DNA of 64,000 bases from Nonomuraea sp. NBC_00507 (GCF_036013525.1 NZ_CP107853.1:9796001-9860000), one strand, 5' to 3'. Positions 1 to 9,880 are shown, counted from the first letter of the stretch. The notes: generated from the letters alone by a model not told the origin. Program-made: numbers and translations.

Positions 1-237
1 GTTGGAGGCGTGCTCCCCGTTGGGGAGGTCATGGCAAGAACCATACGACAGATGGCGGGGACTGGTCCCGCACAAGGCAATCGACCGGCGCACGCGCGGG
101 CGCGCGCCTAGCATGCGCGGGGCGTCGGCGGGTGCCGTAATGCCGTGACGGCATCGCATGGAACTGTTCGAACGTGTGTTCCGGTACAGCCTGCCATCGT
201 GGGTGTCACGGGGACACCCGTAGATGGGAGGTAAGCG

Positions 238-688
238 ATGCGCTTTCCGATCGACACGAGCCAACTCAGGTTCACGGTCACCTCGCCGCCGACTGCGGCG
301 AAGGACTTCACGACCAAGAAGGTTCGCGTCACCGACGACGGTCGGCCGGTCATGGTGGTGAACCTGCTGGCCATGGACGGCACCGACTCCACGAAGATCA
401 AGTTCAACCTGCCGGGTGCAGCACCACCTGACACCGGGCCTGCCGGTACGGGTGGAAGGGCTGTGCTACGGCATGGCCCGGGACGGTGAGGTGCGATGGT
501 GGAGCGCCGATGCCGTGATCCCGCTGAACGCGGGGCCGGTGACGGCGCAGCACGTCTCGGCTCCGGCCGTGTCCGCCTCGGTGCCCGCGCCCAACGGCGA
601 GGGTGCGGCGGCCACGCGGGGGCGTAACCCGCTCTCGTCGGCCCGGCACGGTACCTCATCGATGGGTGAGGGCGGGGGCGAGTCCTGA
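238..688 (+). pseudogene. SCO3933-family protein, frameshifted
   Basis: The N-terminal half (MRFPIDTSQLRF, then a segment ending KIKFNLPG) and the C-terminal half (TPGLPVRVEGL, RWWSADAVIPL) of one small protein lie in two frames. The first is readable from 238 and the second continues to 688, with the switch needed at about 410-430. The parts resemble the small SCO3933-type regulatory proteins that accompany actinomycete integrative elements; this is from memory of the family, and the function is unclear. Either the gene is dead or one base is wrong in the sequence. No slippery heptamer is apparent, so programmed shifting is unlikely. The stop overlaps a downstream ATG at 688, but the better start for the next gene is 713. 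Confidence 0.5.
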
Positions 689-712
689 TGGACCTGGTGA
701 TCGCGCCGCGGC

Positions 713-1488
713 ATGAGCGGGGTGCTGACCGCCGCGGGCGACCTGCGCCGCGTCGTCGTCCGCGGTCTGCGCCGCGAGGTGCGCGTACTCGACGGCCTCA
801 TCGTGAACATCGCGCTGCCCGTCGTCATCATGGTGTTGTTCGTGTACGTCTTCGGCGGCGCGATCACCACCGGCTCCAGCGGGCTGGCCTACATCGACTT
901 CGTGGTGCCCGCCGTGCTGCTCATGTCAGGCGGGTACGGGGCCGCGCTGACGGCCGTGAACGTGGCCGGCGACATGACCGGAGGCATGATCGACCGCTTC
1001 CGTACCCTGCCGATCGGCGGCTGGGTGGTCCCCGCGGGCACGTGGTCGCCTCCGTGGTCCGCAATGTGGCGGCCTGCGGCTTCGCGCTGGTCGCGGCCAT
1101 CGCCCTCGGTTTCCGCCCGGACGCCACGCTCGCCGGGTGGGCTCTGGTGCTGGGGCTGGTGGCGGCGTACGTGCTGGCGATGTCGTCGCTGGCGGTGCTC
1201 TGGGGGCTGCTGGTGAAGTCGACTCAGGCGGCCGGGGCGTTCAGCTTCGTCGTGTTGTTCCTGCCGTACCTGTCGGACGGGGTGGTGCCGGCCGAGACCA
1301 TGCCGGGCGTGCTGCGCGACTTCGCCTACAACCAGCCGATCACGCCGATCGTGGCGACGTTGCGGGCGCTGCTCCTGGGCGAGCCCGTGGGGTCGTTCGG
1401 CGTGGTGGCGGCGCTCTGGCTCGCGGGCGTGGTGGCGGTGAGCGTGCCGATCGCCGCGGTGCTGTTCCGCCGCCGGACCTCGGCCTAG
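713..1488 (+). pseudogene. ABC-2 type permease (DrrB-like), frameshifted
   Basis: Residues up to RFRTLPIGGWVV are in one frame from ATG 713. From about 1025-1040 the homology continues in another frame (GHVVASVVRNVAACGF) to the stop at 1488. Joined, this gives a protein of about 258 residues with roughly six hydrophobic segments and the RFRTLPI motif of daunorubicin-type ABC-2 permeases, which normally pair with a DrrA-like ATPase to export drugs or lipids. No ATPase gene is adjacent. Two neighbouring genes each needing a shift suggests local decay or poor local sequence quality. The family call is good; whether the gene works is doubtful. Confidence 0.65.
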
Positions 1489-1521
1489 CCCGCCTCTGCG
1501 TGCATCGCACCGCCGGGCGGT

Positions 1522-3705
1522 TCACGCCGGCACCTCGGCCTCGGCGGTGCTCTTGTCCGCGCTGCGGCTGTCCCGGAGCACGAGCACCAGGACCGCGCAC
1601 ACCACCCAGAGGCCGGTGAGCAGCCCGCGTACCCATCCGGGCCCCAGCGGGACGAACGGGATCAGGTGCACCAGCCGATCGAAGGCGTCCGCCACGGCCA
1701 GCCCGCCCACCACGACCGTGAACCAGCCGAACACCGGCCGCCTGTCCCGCAACGCCGCCCCTAGGCACAACCACCACGCCGCCATGAGGAGCAACGCCAC
1801 CCCGGCCTGTCGTGGACTCCCTGCTGCTGCCGCCACCACGTCGAGCACCAGCCCGGCCGCCCCGGCGAAGGTCCCCGCCACGATCAGCCGGTGTCTGCGC
1901 CGCATGAGCGCCGTCGCCGTGTTCCCTGACGGATCGTCTTCCCCGCCGATCCGTGCGGCCGCCTCCGGCCGCCGGCCCGCATCGGCCGTGACGTGCGGCG
2001 TGGCGCGAAACATGATCCGGAATGTGCCGCCGGGGAGGTGGGCGGCACGGCGGGAACGCCACCAGAAGAGCCCCGCCAGCAGGCCCAGCACCACCGAGCC
2101 GGCCAGCGCCAGCAGAGCCTCGACCTTGCCGAGCCCGGACGCGCCGAACCAGTCGCACCCGGCGGGCAGGCGGGGCTCCGAGGCGCTGAAGTCGGCGCAC
2201 ATGTACAGCTTGATCAGCTTCACGGGCTCGGCCAGGAGCCGGTTCGTCCCGCCCGACAGCTCGGGCGCCCGGTCCGCGCACACCGGCAGCACGGCGGGTG
2301 TGGACGTGCCCGTGTCGCCCTGCCAGCAGTTGCCGGTGCCCTGCCCGTCCCACCACACGTCCAGCCCGTTCGGCCGCCGTTCCCCCGCCGGCGTGACGCC
2401 GAAGACGTTGCGTTCGTACCGGTTGAAGTCGGAGGTGTCGGCCTGCTTGGCCAGATCGTTCTCGCCCCTGATGAAGGCGGGCACGCCGAACAACTGGAAC
2501 GCCGCCCGCCGGTGCCCCCAGATCCGGTTGCCGGTGAAGACGTTGTAGTTGCCGCCCGCGACCAGGATGCCCGTGCCCGACGGGACCCCGACCTGAGGGC
2601 AGACGACGCCCTGCTCGTAACCCCGCTGGGCCGGGGGCCTGGCGCAGGTGCCGTTCCGCAGGTACCGGTAGTAGTCGCGGTTGTTGTCGTAGATCTTGTT
2701 GTTCTCGAACCTGGCGTGGTTCTGCGGCAGGCCGGGGTGGGACGGCCAGAGGCTGTCCATCGTGGCGCCGACCATGTTGCCGTAGAACTCGTTGTCGTGC
2801 GCCCACACCGAGTCGCCGGCGGTGCCGGAGTAGCCGAGCGCGTTGTCGTGGCTCTTGCAGCGGCGGATCTCGATGGCGTAGCGGGGCACGTCGTGGCCGC
2901 GGCCGTCGTTGATGTCAGAGGCGCTGCCCGGATACAGGCCGCCGTCGCCGTTGCCGTACGACTCGCAGTCGGTGTAGAGGCCGTGGTCGCTGGCGAAGGT
3001 GAGGAAGCCGTACTCGTCGTTCCAGCGGGTGAGGACCTGGTCGATGACGAAACCGTCGGTTTCGAGCACATACAGGGAGTTGAACGTGGTGCGCTGCGCG
3101 GTGAAGTTCCTGAAGTAGACACCGTCGGCGCGGTCGGCGCGGATGGCGTTGAGCTTGCGGTATTCGGCGTCGATGACGACATCCAGCGGGCCCGCGCCGG
3201 TCCCCTCGATCTGCAGGTCCTTCTTGCCGAGGACGGCGACGAGGTTCTGGTTGTGCGGGCATTGGCGCTGCTGGTCGAAGCTGAGGATCTGGTATCCCCC
3301 GTGGTCCGCCCAGCGAGCGGGGAGCCTGGCGCAGTCGCCGGTCGGGGCGGCGTGGCTGGGTTCCTCGCGGTAGAGGCCGGGGAGGATGGCGATGGTCATT
3401 CCGGGGCGGTCGACCTGGTCAACGGCTTCCTGGAGGTGTCTAGCCCCGTTCTCCTGACATTTCGCGAAAAGGTCGCGGTTGCGCCCCTGGAGCTGCGCCG
3501 GAAATTTCGCGATTCGCCGCTCGAAGTCGGCCTGGTCGGGTTTGCAGACGAGCACATCAGGCTCCCCCGTCCGGAGCCGCGGGACCGTACCCGTGCCGTC
3601 GGGGAAGCTCACCTCCCGCTCCTCATGCGCGAAGGCGACACCGGCGGGTAACAGCAGACCTGACGCGAGCGCGACGACCGCCGCGATCCTCCGCATGGGG
3701 CCCAT
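1522..3705 (-). CDS. Secreted right-handed beta-helix protein with C-terminal membrane segments
   Basis: The 727-residue product begins with a clear signal peptide (RRIAAVVALASGLLLPAGVAFA, cleaved before HEERE). Residues of about 90-480 have the Asn/Gly-rich repeating strands of a right-handed parallel beta-helix (for example FNSLYVLETDGFVIDQV and NNKIYDNNRDYYRY), the fold of carbohydrate-acting or surface proteins. The C-terminal third has four or five hydrophobic segments, including one at about 535-550 (LLALAGSVVLGLLAGLFWW), so the helix domain is probably displayed outside the cell and anchored. No catalytic triad can be assigned, and the substrate is unknown. An internal Met four codons in is an equally good start. 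The gene stands alone on this strand. Confidence 0.7.
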   Translation of the reverse strand: MGPMRRIAAVVALASGLLLPAGVAFAHEEREVSFPDGTGTVPRLRTGEPDVLVCKPDQADFERRIAKFPAQLQGRNRDLFAKCQENGARHLQEAVDQVDRPGMTIAILPGLYREEPSHAAPTGDCARLPARWADHGGYQILSFDQQRQCPHNQNLVAVLGKKDLQIEGTGAGPLDVVIDAEYRKLNAIRADRADGVYFRNFTAQRTTFNSLYVLETDGFVIDQVLTRWNDEYGFLTFASDHGLYTDCESYGNGDGGLYPGSASDINDGRGHDVPRYAIEIRRCKSHDNALGYSGTAGDSVWAHDNEFYGNMVGATMDSLWPSHPGLPQNHARFENNKIYDNNRDYYRYLRNGTCARPPAQRGYEQGVVCPQVGVPSGTGILVAGGNYNVFTGNRIWGHRRAAFQLFGVPAFIRGENDLAKQADTSDFNRYERNVFGVTPAGERRPNGLDVWWDGQGTGNCWQGDTGTSTPAVLPVCADRAPELSGGTNRLLAEPVKLIKLYMCADFSASEPRLPAGCDWFGASGLGKVEALLALAGSVVLGLLAGLFWWRSRRAAHLPGGTFRIMFRATPHVTADAGRRPEAAARIGGEDDPSGNTATALMRRRHRLIVAGTFAGAAGLVLDVVAAAAGSPRQAGVALLLMAAWWLCLGAALRDRRPVFGWFTVVVGGLAVADAFDRLVHLIPFVPLGPGWVRGLLTGLWVVCAVLVLVLRDSRSADKSTAEAEVPA

Positions 3706-3896
3706 GACCGCGAGACTAGAACGATGCTCACGTCCTGCCCAGGCCCAGAGCAGTCGTCCGGCCGACGACTACCGCGTCGTCGAGGTGACCGACCCGCGCG
3801 GGCCGGGCCATGCCGTCCGCCGCCAGCCGGTCGAGCAGACCTGCTGGACGGAGGCCGGGCCGGCACCGCGCGGCCGGGCGGGCGTACGATCTCCGC

Positions 3897-4523
3897 TTAC
3901 GGGGCCATGCCCGCCAGGGCCGCATCAACGATGCGTTCGGCAAGATCGACAGGAAGGTCCCCGGCCGGACCCCACTTGGTGTGCCACAGCATGGCGCCCG
4001 AGAGGATGGCCATGCCCAAGTCGACGTCCACGTCGGCCCGGAGTTCGCCGGAGGCGACGCCGCGTTCGATCACGCCGCGCAACGCCTGCCTGCGGGGCTC
4101 AACGGCGCGCTTGACGAAGCGTTCCAGCAACTGCGGGTAACGATCGGCCTCGCTCATCGCGATGTTCATCACGCAGCGGCTGCGCTTGTTGCCGTGCTCC
4201 TGCCGCATCGCGTCGAGCAGGCTGATCAGATCGTCCCGCACCGACGTGCCGGCGAGGGGCGGCACCGGCGCCTTGAGCGTGGAGAGCGCGTCGACGACCA
4301 GGTCCTCCTTGTTGGACCAGCGCCGATAGATCGTCGTCTTGCCGACGCCCGCCCTCGACGCGATCGCCTCGATGGACAGCTCGGAGATGCCCATGCCCTC
4401 GCTGATCAAATCGAGGGTGGCGTCAATGATGGCCTTCTCGGCCTTCTCGCTTCGCGGGCGCCCGGCCGGACGGGCGGCCCCTGTTTCCTGGATCGTCATC
4501 GCGGTCTCACCGTACATCTCCAC
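3897..4523 (-). CDS. TetR-family transcriptional regulator
   Basis: A 208-residue TetR repressor. The N-terminal helix-turn-helix is clear (LSIEAIASRAGVGKTTIYRRW, about residues 49-69); the C-terminal part is the variable ligand-binding and dimer domain. The GTG at 4523 is chosen because GGGAGGG lies about nine bases upstream; ATG 4499 is an alternative. It lies downstream of the DHA2-type efflux gene on the same strand, about 140 bases away with a hairpin between. It therefore most likely controls that pump by binding the repeats upstream of it (6239-6310). The ligand is unknown. Confidence 0.9.
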   Translation of the reverse strand: MEMYGETAMTIQETGAARPAGRPRSEKAEKAIIDATLDLISEGMGISELSIEAIASRAGVGKTTIYRRWSNKEDLVVDALSTLKAPVPPLAGTSVRDDLISLLDAMRQEHGNKRSRCVMNIAMSEADRYPQLLERFVKRAVEPRRQALRGVIERGVASGELRADVDVDLGMAILSGAMLWHTKWGPAGDLPVDLAERIVDAALAGMAP

Positions 4524-4637
4524 CGTGCCTTCGCCCTCCCCCGGTCAAGGGAGGGCACGGGGAACGGCGCGGCACGTCGGCCTCCCGATCTTGCCACCGG
4601 TTCACTTGTCCTCCTCTTGGCGTGAGATGGGCTGAAT

Positions 4638-4660
4638 CCCCCGCCCGGATCAGGCGGGGG
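4638..4660 (-). terminator. Hairpin after the efflux pump gene
   Basis: An 8-bp GC stem (CCCCCGCC/GGCGGGGG) with a 7-base loop lies just beyond the stop of the DHA2 transporter. It has no T-run. It probably reduces read-through into the TetR gene. The flank AGGACGTCAA also resembles ends of IS200/IS605 elements, so it may be an old insertion scar. Confidence 0.5.
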
Positions 4661-4666
4661 AGGACG

Positions 4667-6229
4667 TCAAACGGTGGCGGGTTCCTTCAGCCCCTCCACC
4701 TGCTCCACGGGGCGCGGCTTGCCCGGCATCCATCTGGCCACGACCACGACGCCGAACAGTGCGATCGCGGCCGACACCAGGGCCGTGACGTGCATGCCGT
4801 TCACGAAGGCGGTGAACGCGGGCTGGATCAGCGCCTCGCCCCGCCCGCCGAGCCCCTCGGCGACGCCCAGCGTGGCCATGATGGACTCACCGGCGGAGTG
4901 CCGCACGTCTGCGGGCAGCACGGCCAGGGCGGGCGCCATCTCGCCGCGGTAGCTGGACGACAGCACCGAGCCGAGCACGGCCACGCCGAGCGCTCCGGCG
5001 ACCTGGCGGACGGTGTTGCTCATGGCCGAGCCGACACCGGCCTTCTCCCTGGGGAGCGCCTCCATGATGGCGGTGGTGGCGGGCGGCATGATGTTGGCCA
5101 TCGCGGCGCCCTGGACGAAGAAGATGACCTCGATGAGCAGGATCGGCGTGTGCTGGTCCATGAGCGCGTAGCTGGCCAGCGCCACGGTCACCACGCTCAT
5201 GCTGACCGTGGCCGACAGCTTGGCCCCGAACCGCTCGTTCACCCGCTGGCTGAGCGGCGCGAAGATGAGCTGCGCGGCGGCGAAGGGGATCATCAGCGCG
5301 CCTGCCTGCAGCGCACTGAAGCCCATCACGGCCTGCAGGTAGAAGGTCAGGAAGAACATCCCGCCCATCATCGCGAAGAACACGATGCCCATCATGCCGA
5401 TGGCCGAGCTGAACTTGACGTTGGAGAAGTTGCGCACGTCGAAGACCGGGTGGTCGATGCGCCGCTCCCACCACACGAACGCGCCCAGCACCGCAACACC
5501 GATCAGCGTGGGCACGATCACTTCGGCGCTGGCAACGGTGCCCAGGTAGCCGCCGCGGATGATGCCGAACACGAGGGCCACGAGGCCGATGATCGACAGC
5601 ACCACGCCCACCGGGTCCAGCCTGGACGGCTTCGGGTCCTTGGACTCGGGCACGATACCGGCGATGAGGAACAATCCGATGATCACGATCGGCACGTTGA
5701 TCAGGAAGACCGAGCCCCACCAGAAGTTCTCGATCAGCAGGCCGCCGGTGATCGGGCCGATCGCCACCGCGAGCCCCACACCGCTGGCCCAGATGCCGAT
5801 CGCCCTGCCGCGCTCGCTGGGCGGGAAGACATTGGAGATGATGGCCAGGGTCGCCGGCATGATCGCCGCACCACCGATGCCCATCGCCGCCCTGGCCAGG
5901 ATCAACTGCATCGGATCCTGGGCGTAGGCGCTGGCCAGCGAGGCCAGGCCGAACAGCGCCATGCCGATGAACAACATCCGCTTGCGGCCTGTCCGGTCAC
6001 CGATCACACCGAACGTGAACAACAACCCGGCGAACACCAGCGTGTAGGAGTTGATCGCCCATTCCAGCTCACTCTGCGTCGCCCCCAGCCCTTCAACCGG
6101 GTCGGCGATCGTCTTCATCGCCACGTTGAGGATCGTGTTGTCGAGCACGACCGCCAGCAAGCTGAAGACCAGCACGCCGAGGATCGCCCATCGGCGTGGA
6201 TGTCCTGCGTTTGCATCCATGGGAGGCAT
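4667..6229 (-). CDS. DHA2-family (EmrB/QacA-like) MFS drug exporter
   Basis: About 520 residues with 14 predicted membrane segments, the length and layout of the DHA2 proton-drug antiporters. Visible family marks are LDNTILNVAM in helix 1 (motif D1), GDRTGRKRM (motif A), and GIWASGVGLAVAIGPITGG in helix 5 (motif C, typical of exporters). The start is placed at ATG 6229 (MPPMDANAG); the frame is open further upstream, but that part is Arg-rich and runs through the operator-like repeats. ATG 6220 is possible. A TetR gene follows on the same strand, and repeats that could be its operator lie immediately upstream. The exported compound is unknown. Confidence 0.9.
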   Translation of the reverse strand: MPPMDANAGHPRRWAILGVLVFSLLAVVLDNTILNVAMKTIADPVEGLGATQSELEWAINSYTLVFAGLLFTFGVIGDRTGRKRMLFIGMALFGLASLASAYAQDPMQLILARAAMGIGGAAIMPATLAIISNVFPPSERGRAIGIWASGVGLAVAIGPITGGLLIENFWWGSVFLINVPIVIIGLFLIAGIVPESKDPKPSRLDPVGVVLSIIGLVALVFGIIRGGYLGTVASAEVIVPTLIGVAVLGAFVWWERRIDHPVFDVRNFSNVKFSSAIGMMGIVFFAMMGGMFFLTFYLQAVMGFSALQAGALMIPFAAAQLIFAPLSQRVNERFGAKLSATVSMSVVTVALASYALMDQHTPILLIEVIFFVQGAAMANIMPPATTAIMEALPREKAGVGSAMSNTVRQVAGALGVAVLGSVLSSSYRGEMAPALAVLPADVRHSAGESIMATLGVAEGLGGRGEALIQPAFTAFVNGMHVTALVSAAIALFGVVVVARWMPGKPRPVEQVEGLKEPATV

Positions 6230-6238
6230 CCTTAATTT

Positions 6239-6310
6239 CGATACGTCTGAGTTTCGCAACGACACCGTATCGCAAGCTATTCCGATACGCAACGGTCCCG
6301 TTTCGTAAAC
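6239..6310. promoter_or_regulatory. Repeat cluster upstream of the efflux gene, probable TetR operators
   Basis: CGATACG occurs at 6239-6245 and 6283-6289, and its exact complement CGTATCG at 6266-6272. The last two form an inverted repeat with a 10-base spacer. Related TTTCGCAAC, ATCGCAAG and TTTCGTAAAC elements lie between them. The cluster ends 10 bases before the transporter start, where a repressor would block transcription. Binding by the neighbouring TetR protein is inferred from position. Confidence 0.5.
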
Positions 6311-6397
6311 TCCATGTGAACTCCGGGCGTGCCTCCGTTCCGCCCGCAGCCTGTGCGGCACCGACGCCCCTGCAACCGGTGCCGCGACGAGCGTGCG

Positions 6398-7645
6398 TCA
6401 GCTCACCGTGGAAGGAACCGGAGCCGGTGTCTCCTGTGCGACATCCTCGACCGGTAGGGAGGAAGCCCCCTGCGGACGGCGCCGCCAGAACGGCAAAGCG
6501 ACCAGCACCATGGCCACCCCCACCAGCCCCGCCACCATGAACGCCCAAGCAGGGCCGACGCCGTCGATGACGGCCCCGGCGATCGGAGCCGAAGCGGCGC
6601 CGCCGATCAGCAGAGCGGTGCCGTGGAAGCCCATCGCCTCACCTCTGGCGCGGGCGGGCACCCATCCGCTGACGGCGTCGACGGTGGACGACAGCGACGG
6701 CGCGCAGAGCAACCCGGCCGGCAGGAGGGCGACGATCAGCCAGCGCCAGTCGCCGCCTGCCAAGCCCACCGGAATGGTCAGCAGGCCCATGCCCCCGATG
6801 AGCGTCAGGGGCGTGAAGCCGCGCGACAGGCCGCCGTAGACCAGACCGCCGATCAGCGAGTAGAGGCACCAGATGCCCACGGCGAGGCCGACCCACGCGG
6901 TCTGGTGAGCCTGGGTCATGGTCGCGACCAGGGCGAGCTCGCTCGCAGTGAGCACGAACGTGGCCGCCGCCACTGTGCCGAGCAGCGCCCCGAACGCCGG
7001 CGTGAACCACTGGCGCCTGGGCAGCCTGACGCCCGACTGCTCTTCCTGGCTTTCCTTCTCGTCGGCCGACCGGGTGGGCGGGTTGAGCACGATCAGCCCC
7101 AGCCCGGCGGCGGTCATGCCGGCCCCGACGACCGCCATGGTCACGCCGCTGCCCAGCGTCGTGATGCCGGCCACCGCCAGCGCCGGCCCGGTCATGTAGG
7201 ACATCTCGACCAGGATCGAGTCGAGCGCGAAGCCGGTGCGCCGCTGCGGAACGGGCACCATGGCGGCCAGGCACTGCCTGATCACGCTGAACACCGGCAG
7301 CGCCAGCAGCCCCGCCAGAGCCGCCGCGACGAGCAGGACGGGGAACGGCAGCGCCCACGCGCACGCCCAGAACGCCGCCTGCGCCACGGTGGTGACGGCG
7401 AGCACGGGACGCAGGCCGTGCTTGTCGACGAGCCTTCCCGACAACGGCGAGCCGACCGCCATGCCGATCGTGCTCGCCAGGGTGACCAGCCCCGCCTTGG
7501 CGTAGCCGAGCTCGAGCACCACGGCGACGTGCAGGGTCAGTGCCATGCCCGTGGCCGTGGCAGGAACCCGGGCCAGCAGCCCCACCAGCAGCAACGTGGG
7601 GACGCCCCGGATCCTGAGCAGGCGTCGGTAAGGGTCGAGAGCCAT
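6398..7645 (-). CDS. MFS transporter
   Basis: 415 residues with about 12 membrane helices. It has a degenerate motif A in the first cytoplasmic loop ([17 protein letters not shown]) and an N-terminal amphipathic stretch ([19 protein letters not shown]). ATG 7645 is preceded by GGAGGT at ten bases, which decides the start; an open frame of 80 more codons upstream is rejected. The family (YcaD/YfcJ-like drug or metabolite exporters) is clear but the substrate is not. It is divergent from panB, with the two starts 136 bases apart, so they share a promoter region. No cysteine-rich or solute-binding additions are present. Confidence 0.85.
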   Translation of the reverse strand: MALDPYRRLLRIRGVPTLLLVGLLARVPATATGMALTLHVAVVLELGYAKAGLVTLASTIGMAVGSPLSGRLVDKHGLRPVLAVTTVAQAAFWACAWALPFPVLLVAAALAGLLALPVFSVIRQCLAAMVPVPQRRTGFALDSILVEMSYMTGPALAVAGITTLGSGVTMAVVGAGMTAAGLGLIVLNPPTRSADEKESQEEQSGVRLPRRQWFTPAFGALLGTVAAATFVLTASELALVATMTQAHQTAWVGLAVGIWCLYSLIGGLVYGGLSRGFTPLTLIGGMGLLTIPVGLAGGDWRWLIVALLPAGLLCAPSLSSTVDAVSGWVPARARGEAMGFHGTALLIGGAASAPIAGAVIDGVGPAWAFMVAGLVGVAMVLVALPFWRRRPQGASSLPVEDVAQETPAPVPSTVS

Positions 7646-7781
7646 GTCGTTGATTACCTCCACGTTGATTGTGGCAACAGGCACCGACAGTTTCGCCACA
7701 GGTTTTCCGCCCGTGCCATCATCAGAAGGAGTCCGGGGACGCCACTGGGGCGCCTCGAGACGTTTTCCGGAGGGTTTACGC

Positions 7782-8612
7782 ATGTCCTCTTCAACCACGC
7801 TGTACGGCGGCGTCTCCGGGCGCCGTGTCACCGTCCGCGATCTCGCCGCCGCCAAGGAGCGCGGAGAGCGGTGGCCCATGGTCACCGCCTACGACGCGAT
7901 GACGGCGCGGGTGTTCGATGCGGCGGGCATCCCGGTTCTGCTGGTGGGCGACTCGGCGGCCATGGTCGTCTACGGCTACGACTCCACGCTCCCCGTCACG
8001 GTCGACGACCTGCTGCCTCTGACGGCGGCCGTCGTGCGCGGGTCGTCACGCGCGCTCGTGGTCGCGGATCTGCCGTTCGGGTCTTACCAGTCCTCGCCCC
8101 AGCAGGCACTGGAGTCGGCGGCACGCTTCATGAAGGAGGCAGGGGCGCACGCGGTCAAGCTGGAGGGCGGCCGCCGGATCCTGCCGCAGGTGGAGGCGCT
8201 GGTCGCGGCGGGCGTGCCGGTCATGGCGCATCTCGGGCTGACCCCGCAGTCGGTCAACGTCCTGGGCGGCTACCGCGTACAGGGGCGGGGGCAGTCGGGC
8301 GACGAGCTCATGGCGGACGCCAAGGATCTGGAGCGGGCCGGGGCGTTCTCGGTAGTGCTGGAATGCGTGCCGGCCGACCTGGCGGAGCGGGTGACGACGT
8401 CGCTCGCGATCCCGACGATCGGCATCGGGGCGGGGGCGGCGACGGACGCGCAGGTGCTGGTGTGGCAGGACCTGATGGGGTTGACGCCGCGCCCGGCCAA
8501 GTTCGTCAAGCGCTATGCGGACCTGACCGCCGACATGGATCGGGCCGTCCGGGCCTTCGCCGACGAAGTCGCCTCCGGCGCCTTCCCCGGCCCGGAGCAC
8601 ACCTACACCTGA
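7782..8612 (+). CDS. panB: 3-methyl-2-oxobutanoate hydroxymethyltransferase
   Basis: PanB transfers a hydroxymethyl group from 5,10-methylene-tetrahydrofolate to alpha-ketoisovalerate to form ketopantoate, the first committed step of pantothenate and CoA synthesis, in the cytoplasm. The 276-residue product has the expected length and motifs: [36 protein letters not shown] (metal-binding Asp), the VKLEGG segment, [12 protein letters not shown], and [18 protein letters not shown] near the active site. The last differs slightly from the usual GPxCDGQ. The start at ATG 7782 follows GGAGGG by seven bases. panC and panD are not beside it. Confidence 0.95.
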   Translation: MSSSTTLYGGVSGRRVTVRDLAAAKERGERWPMVTAYDAMTARVFDAAGIPVLLVGDSAAMVVYGYDSTLPVTVDDLLPLTAAVVRGSSRALVVADLPFGSYQSSPQQALESAARFMKEAGAHAVKLEGGRRILPQVEALVAAGVPVMAHLGLTPQSVNVLGGYRVQGRGQSGDELMADAKDLERAGAFSVVLECVPADLAERVTTSLAIPTIGIGAGAATDAQVLVWQDLMGLTPRPAKFVKRYADLTADMDRAVRAFADEVASGAFPGPEHTYT

Positions 8613-8778
8613 CCGTCCCCACCTCAGCGACCTGGGACCCGGCCGCACGAACACCACGCCGACGCGCGGGCGGCCGGTCCACCCGGTCGGCACGCCCTGC
8701 GGCGCCGTCGCGCCAACGGCGGACCGAGCGGGCAGCGGGCCATAGCACGCTGGCCGGCCGCCCCGAGGGCGTACATGC

Positions 8779-8846
8779 GCGACTGGCGGGCGGGCGCGCA
8801 GGCGGGCGGGCGCGACTGGCGGGCGGCGCGCAGGCGGGCGGGCGCG
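8779..8846. repeat. Two-copy GC repeat of about 33 bp in a gene-free gap
   Basis: The 302-base gap 8613-8914, between the convergent panB and dehydratase genes, holds two near-identical copies of about 33 bp. Each begins GACTGGCGGGCGG and is rich in GGGC and GCGC, and degenerate continuation runs to about 8880. Frames across it give only Ala/Arg/Pro-rich strings. I see no gene in the gap. Confidence 0.6.
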
Positions 8847-8914
8847 CAAGGCGGGGGCGACCGGCGGGCGCGCACGCGGGGGCGGATCCGGCCCGGCGGG
8901 GCAGGAGGACGTGG

Positions 8915-9880
8915 TCAGGAGTTGCCGAGGGTGGCGGGGTCGGTGTTGGAACCGCAGACAACCACGGCCACCCGCTCCCCCGCCCTCGGCGTGTACGCGC
9001 CCGACAGCAGCGCCGCGTACGCCGCCGCGCCCGCGGGCTCGGCCACCAGCCGGTGCCGCTCCCACAACGTCCGGCGGGCCGCCACGATCGCCTCGTCGCT
9101 CACCAGCACGCTCTCCACCCGCGGCCCCGAGAGGATCTCGAAGGCCAGGCCGCCGATCTGGCTCGCGCCCAGGGCGTCGGCCGCCACCCCGCCGACCTCG
9201 ACCGGCACCGGCCGACCGGCCCGGAGCGCCTCGCGGAGGGTCGGGATGCGCTCGGGCTCGACCGCGACGATCCGCGGACCCGCCGCGCCCGCCGCGCCCG
9301 CCGCGCCGGCTTCGCCGGCCGAACGCGCGGACGTCCCCACAGTGATCCCCCCGGCGAAGCCGCCGCCTCCGACGGCCACCACCACGGTGTCCACGCCCCC
9401 GGTCTGCTCCATGATCTCCAGCCCGGTGGTCCCCTGCCCGGCCACCACCTCCGGCTGATCGTAGGCGTGCACGCTCAGCGCACCGGTCTCGGCGGCCCTC
9501 TTGGCCGCGGCCTCCGCGGCGTCCGAGTAGATGGCCCCGGTCTGCGTGATATCCGCCCCCAGCGCCGCCAGCCCGGCCACCTTCACCGGGCTGGTCACCT
9601 CGGGCACGAAGATCTCGGCCCGCACCTCCAGCGCCTTCGCGGCGTACGCCACCGCCAGCCCATGGTTCCCCCCGCTGGCCGCGATCACCCCGCTGTCCGG
9701 CAGGGCACCCGCCGACAACATCCGGTTGAAGGCCCCCCGCACCTTGAACGACCCTGAGTGTTGCAGCAGCTCCAGCTTGAGGAACAGCCCGGGCGAGACC
9801 TCGACCATGGGCGTGCGCAGCACGAGCCCGGAGATCCGCCCGGCGGCGGCCAGCACATCCTCATACGCGACGGCAGTCAT
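8915..9880 (-). CDS. PLP-dependent threonine/serine dehydratase family enzyme
   Basis: 321 residues of the fold-type II PLP family. The cofactor lysine lies in HSGSFKVRGA (Lys46), the substrate loop is ASGGNHG, and the phosphate-binding glycine loop is VGGGGFAGG. The family deaminates threonine or serine to 2-oxo acids; the C-terminal ACT regulatory domain of biosynthetic IlvA is absent, so a catabolic enzyme or racemase-like member is more likely. A low-complexity Ala/Gly insert (GEAGAAGAAGAAGP) sits after the glycine loop. The trans-sulfuration gene ends 27 bases upstream on the same strand, so the two may be co-transcribed. The exact substrate is unassigned. Confidence 0.85.
   Translation of the reverse strand: MTAVAYEDVLAAAGRISGLVLRTPMVEVSPGLFLKLELLQHSGSFKVRGAFNRMLSAGALPDSGVIAASGGNHGLAVAYAAKALEVRAEIFVPEVTSPVKVAGLAALGADITQTGAIYSDAAEAAAKRAAETGALSVHAYDQPEVVAGQGTTGLEIMEQTGGVDTVVVAVGGGGFAGGITVGTSARSAGEAGAAGAAGAAGPRIVAVEPERIPTLREALRAGRPVPVEVGGVAADALGASQIGGLAFEILSGPRVESVLVSDEAIVAARRTLWERHRLVAEPAGAAAYAALLSGAYTPRAGERVAVVVCGSNTDPATLGNS

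Noticed and set aside
1..111. Open frame at the left edge ending in a TAG at 109-111
   Set aside because: Too short and compositionally biased (Ala/Arg/Gly) to support as the end of a real gene.
400..440. Programmed frameshift in the SCO3933-type gene
   Set aside because: No slippery heptamer or downstream structure stands out; mutation or sequence error is simpler.
1993..3651. 552-codon plus-strand frame over the beta-helix gene
   Set aside because: It is a Val/Ala/Gly-rich antisense shadow; the minus strand has the signal peptide and fold.
4629..4669. A complete small IS200/IS605 element after the efflux gene
   Set aside because: Only one end-like hairpin is present and it works equally well as a terminator.
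4622..6235. 537-codon plus-strand frame rich in His, Asp and Gln
   Set aside because: It is the antisense shadow of the DHA2 transporter, with codon use expected from GC skew.
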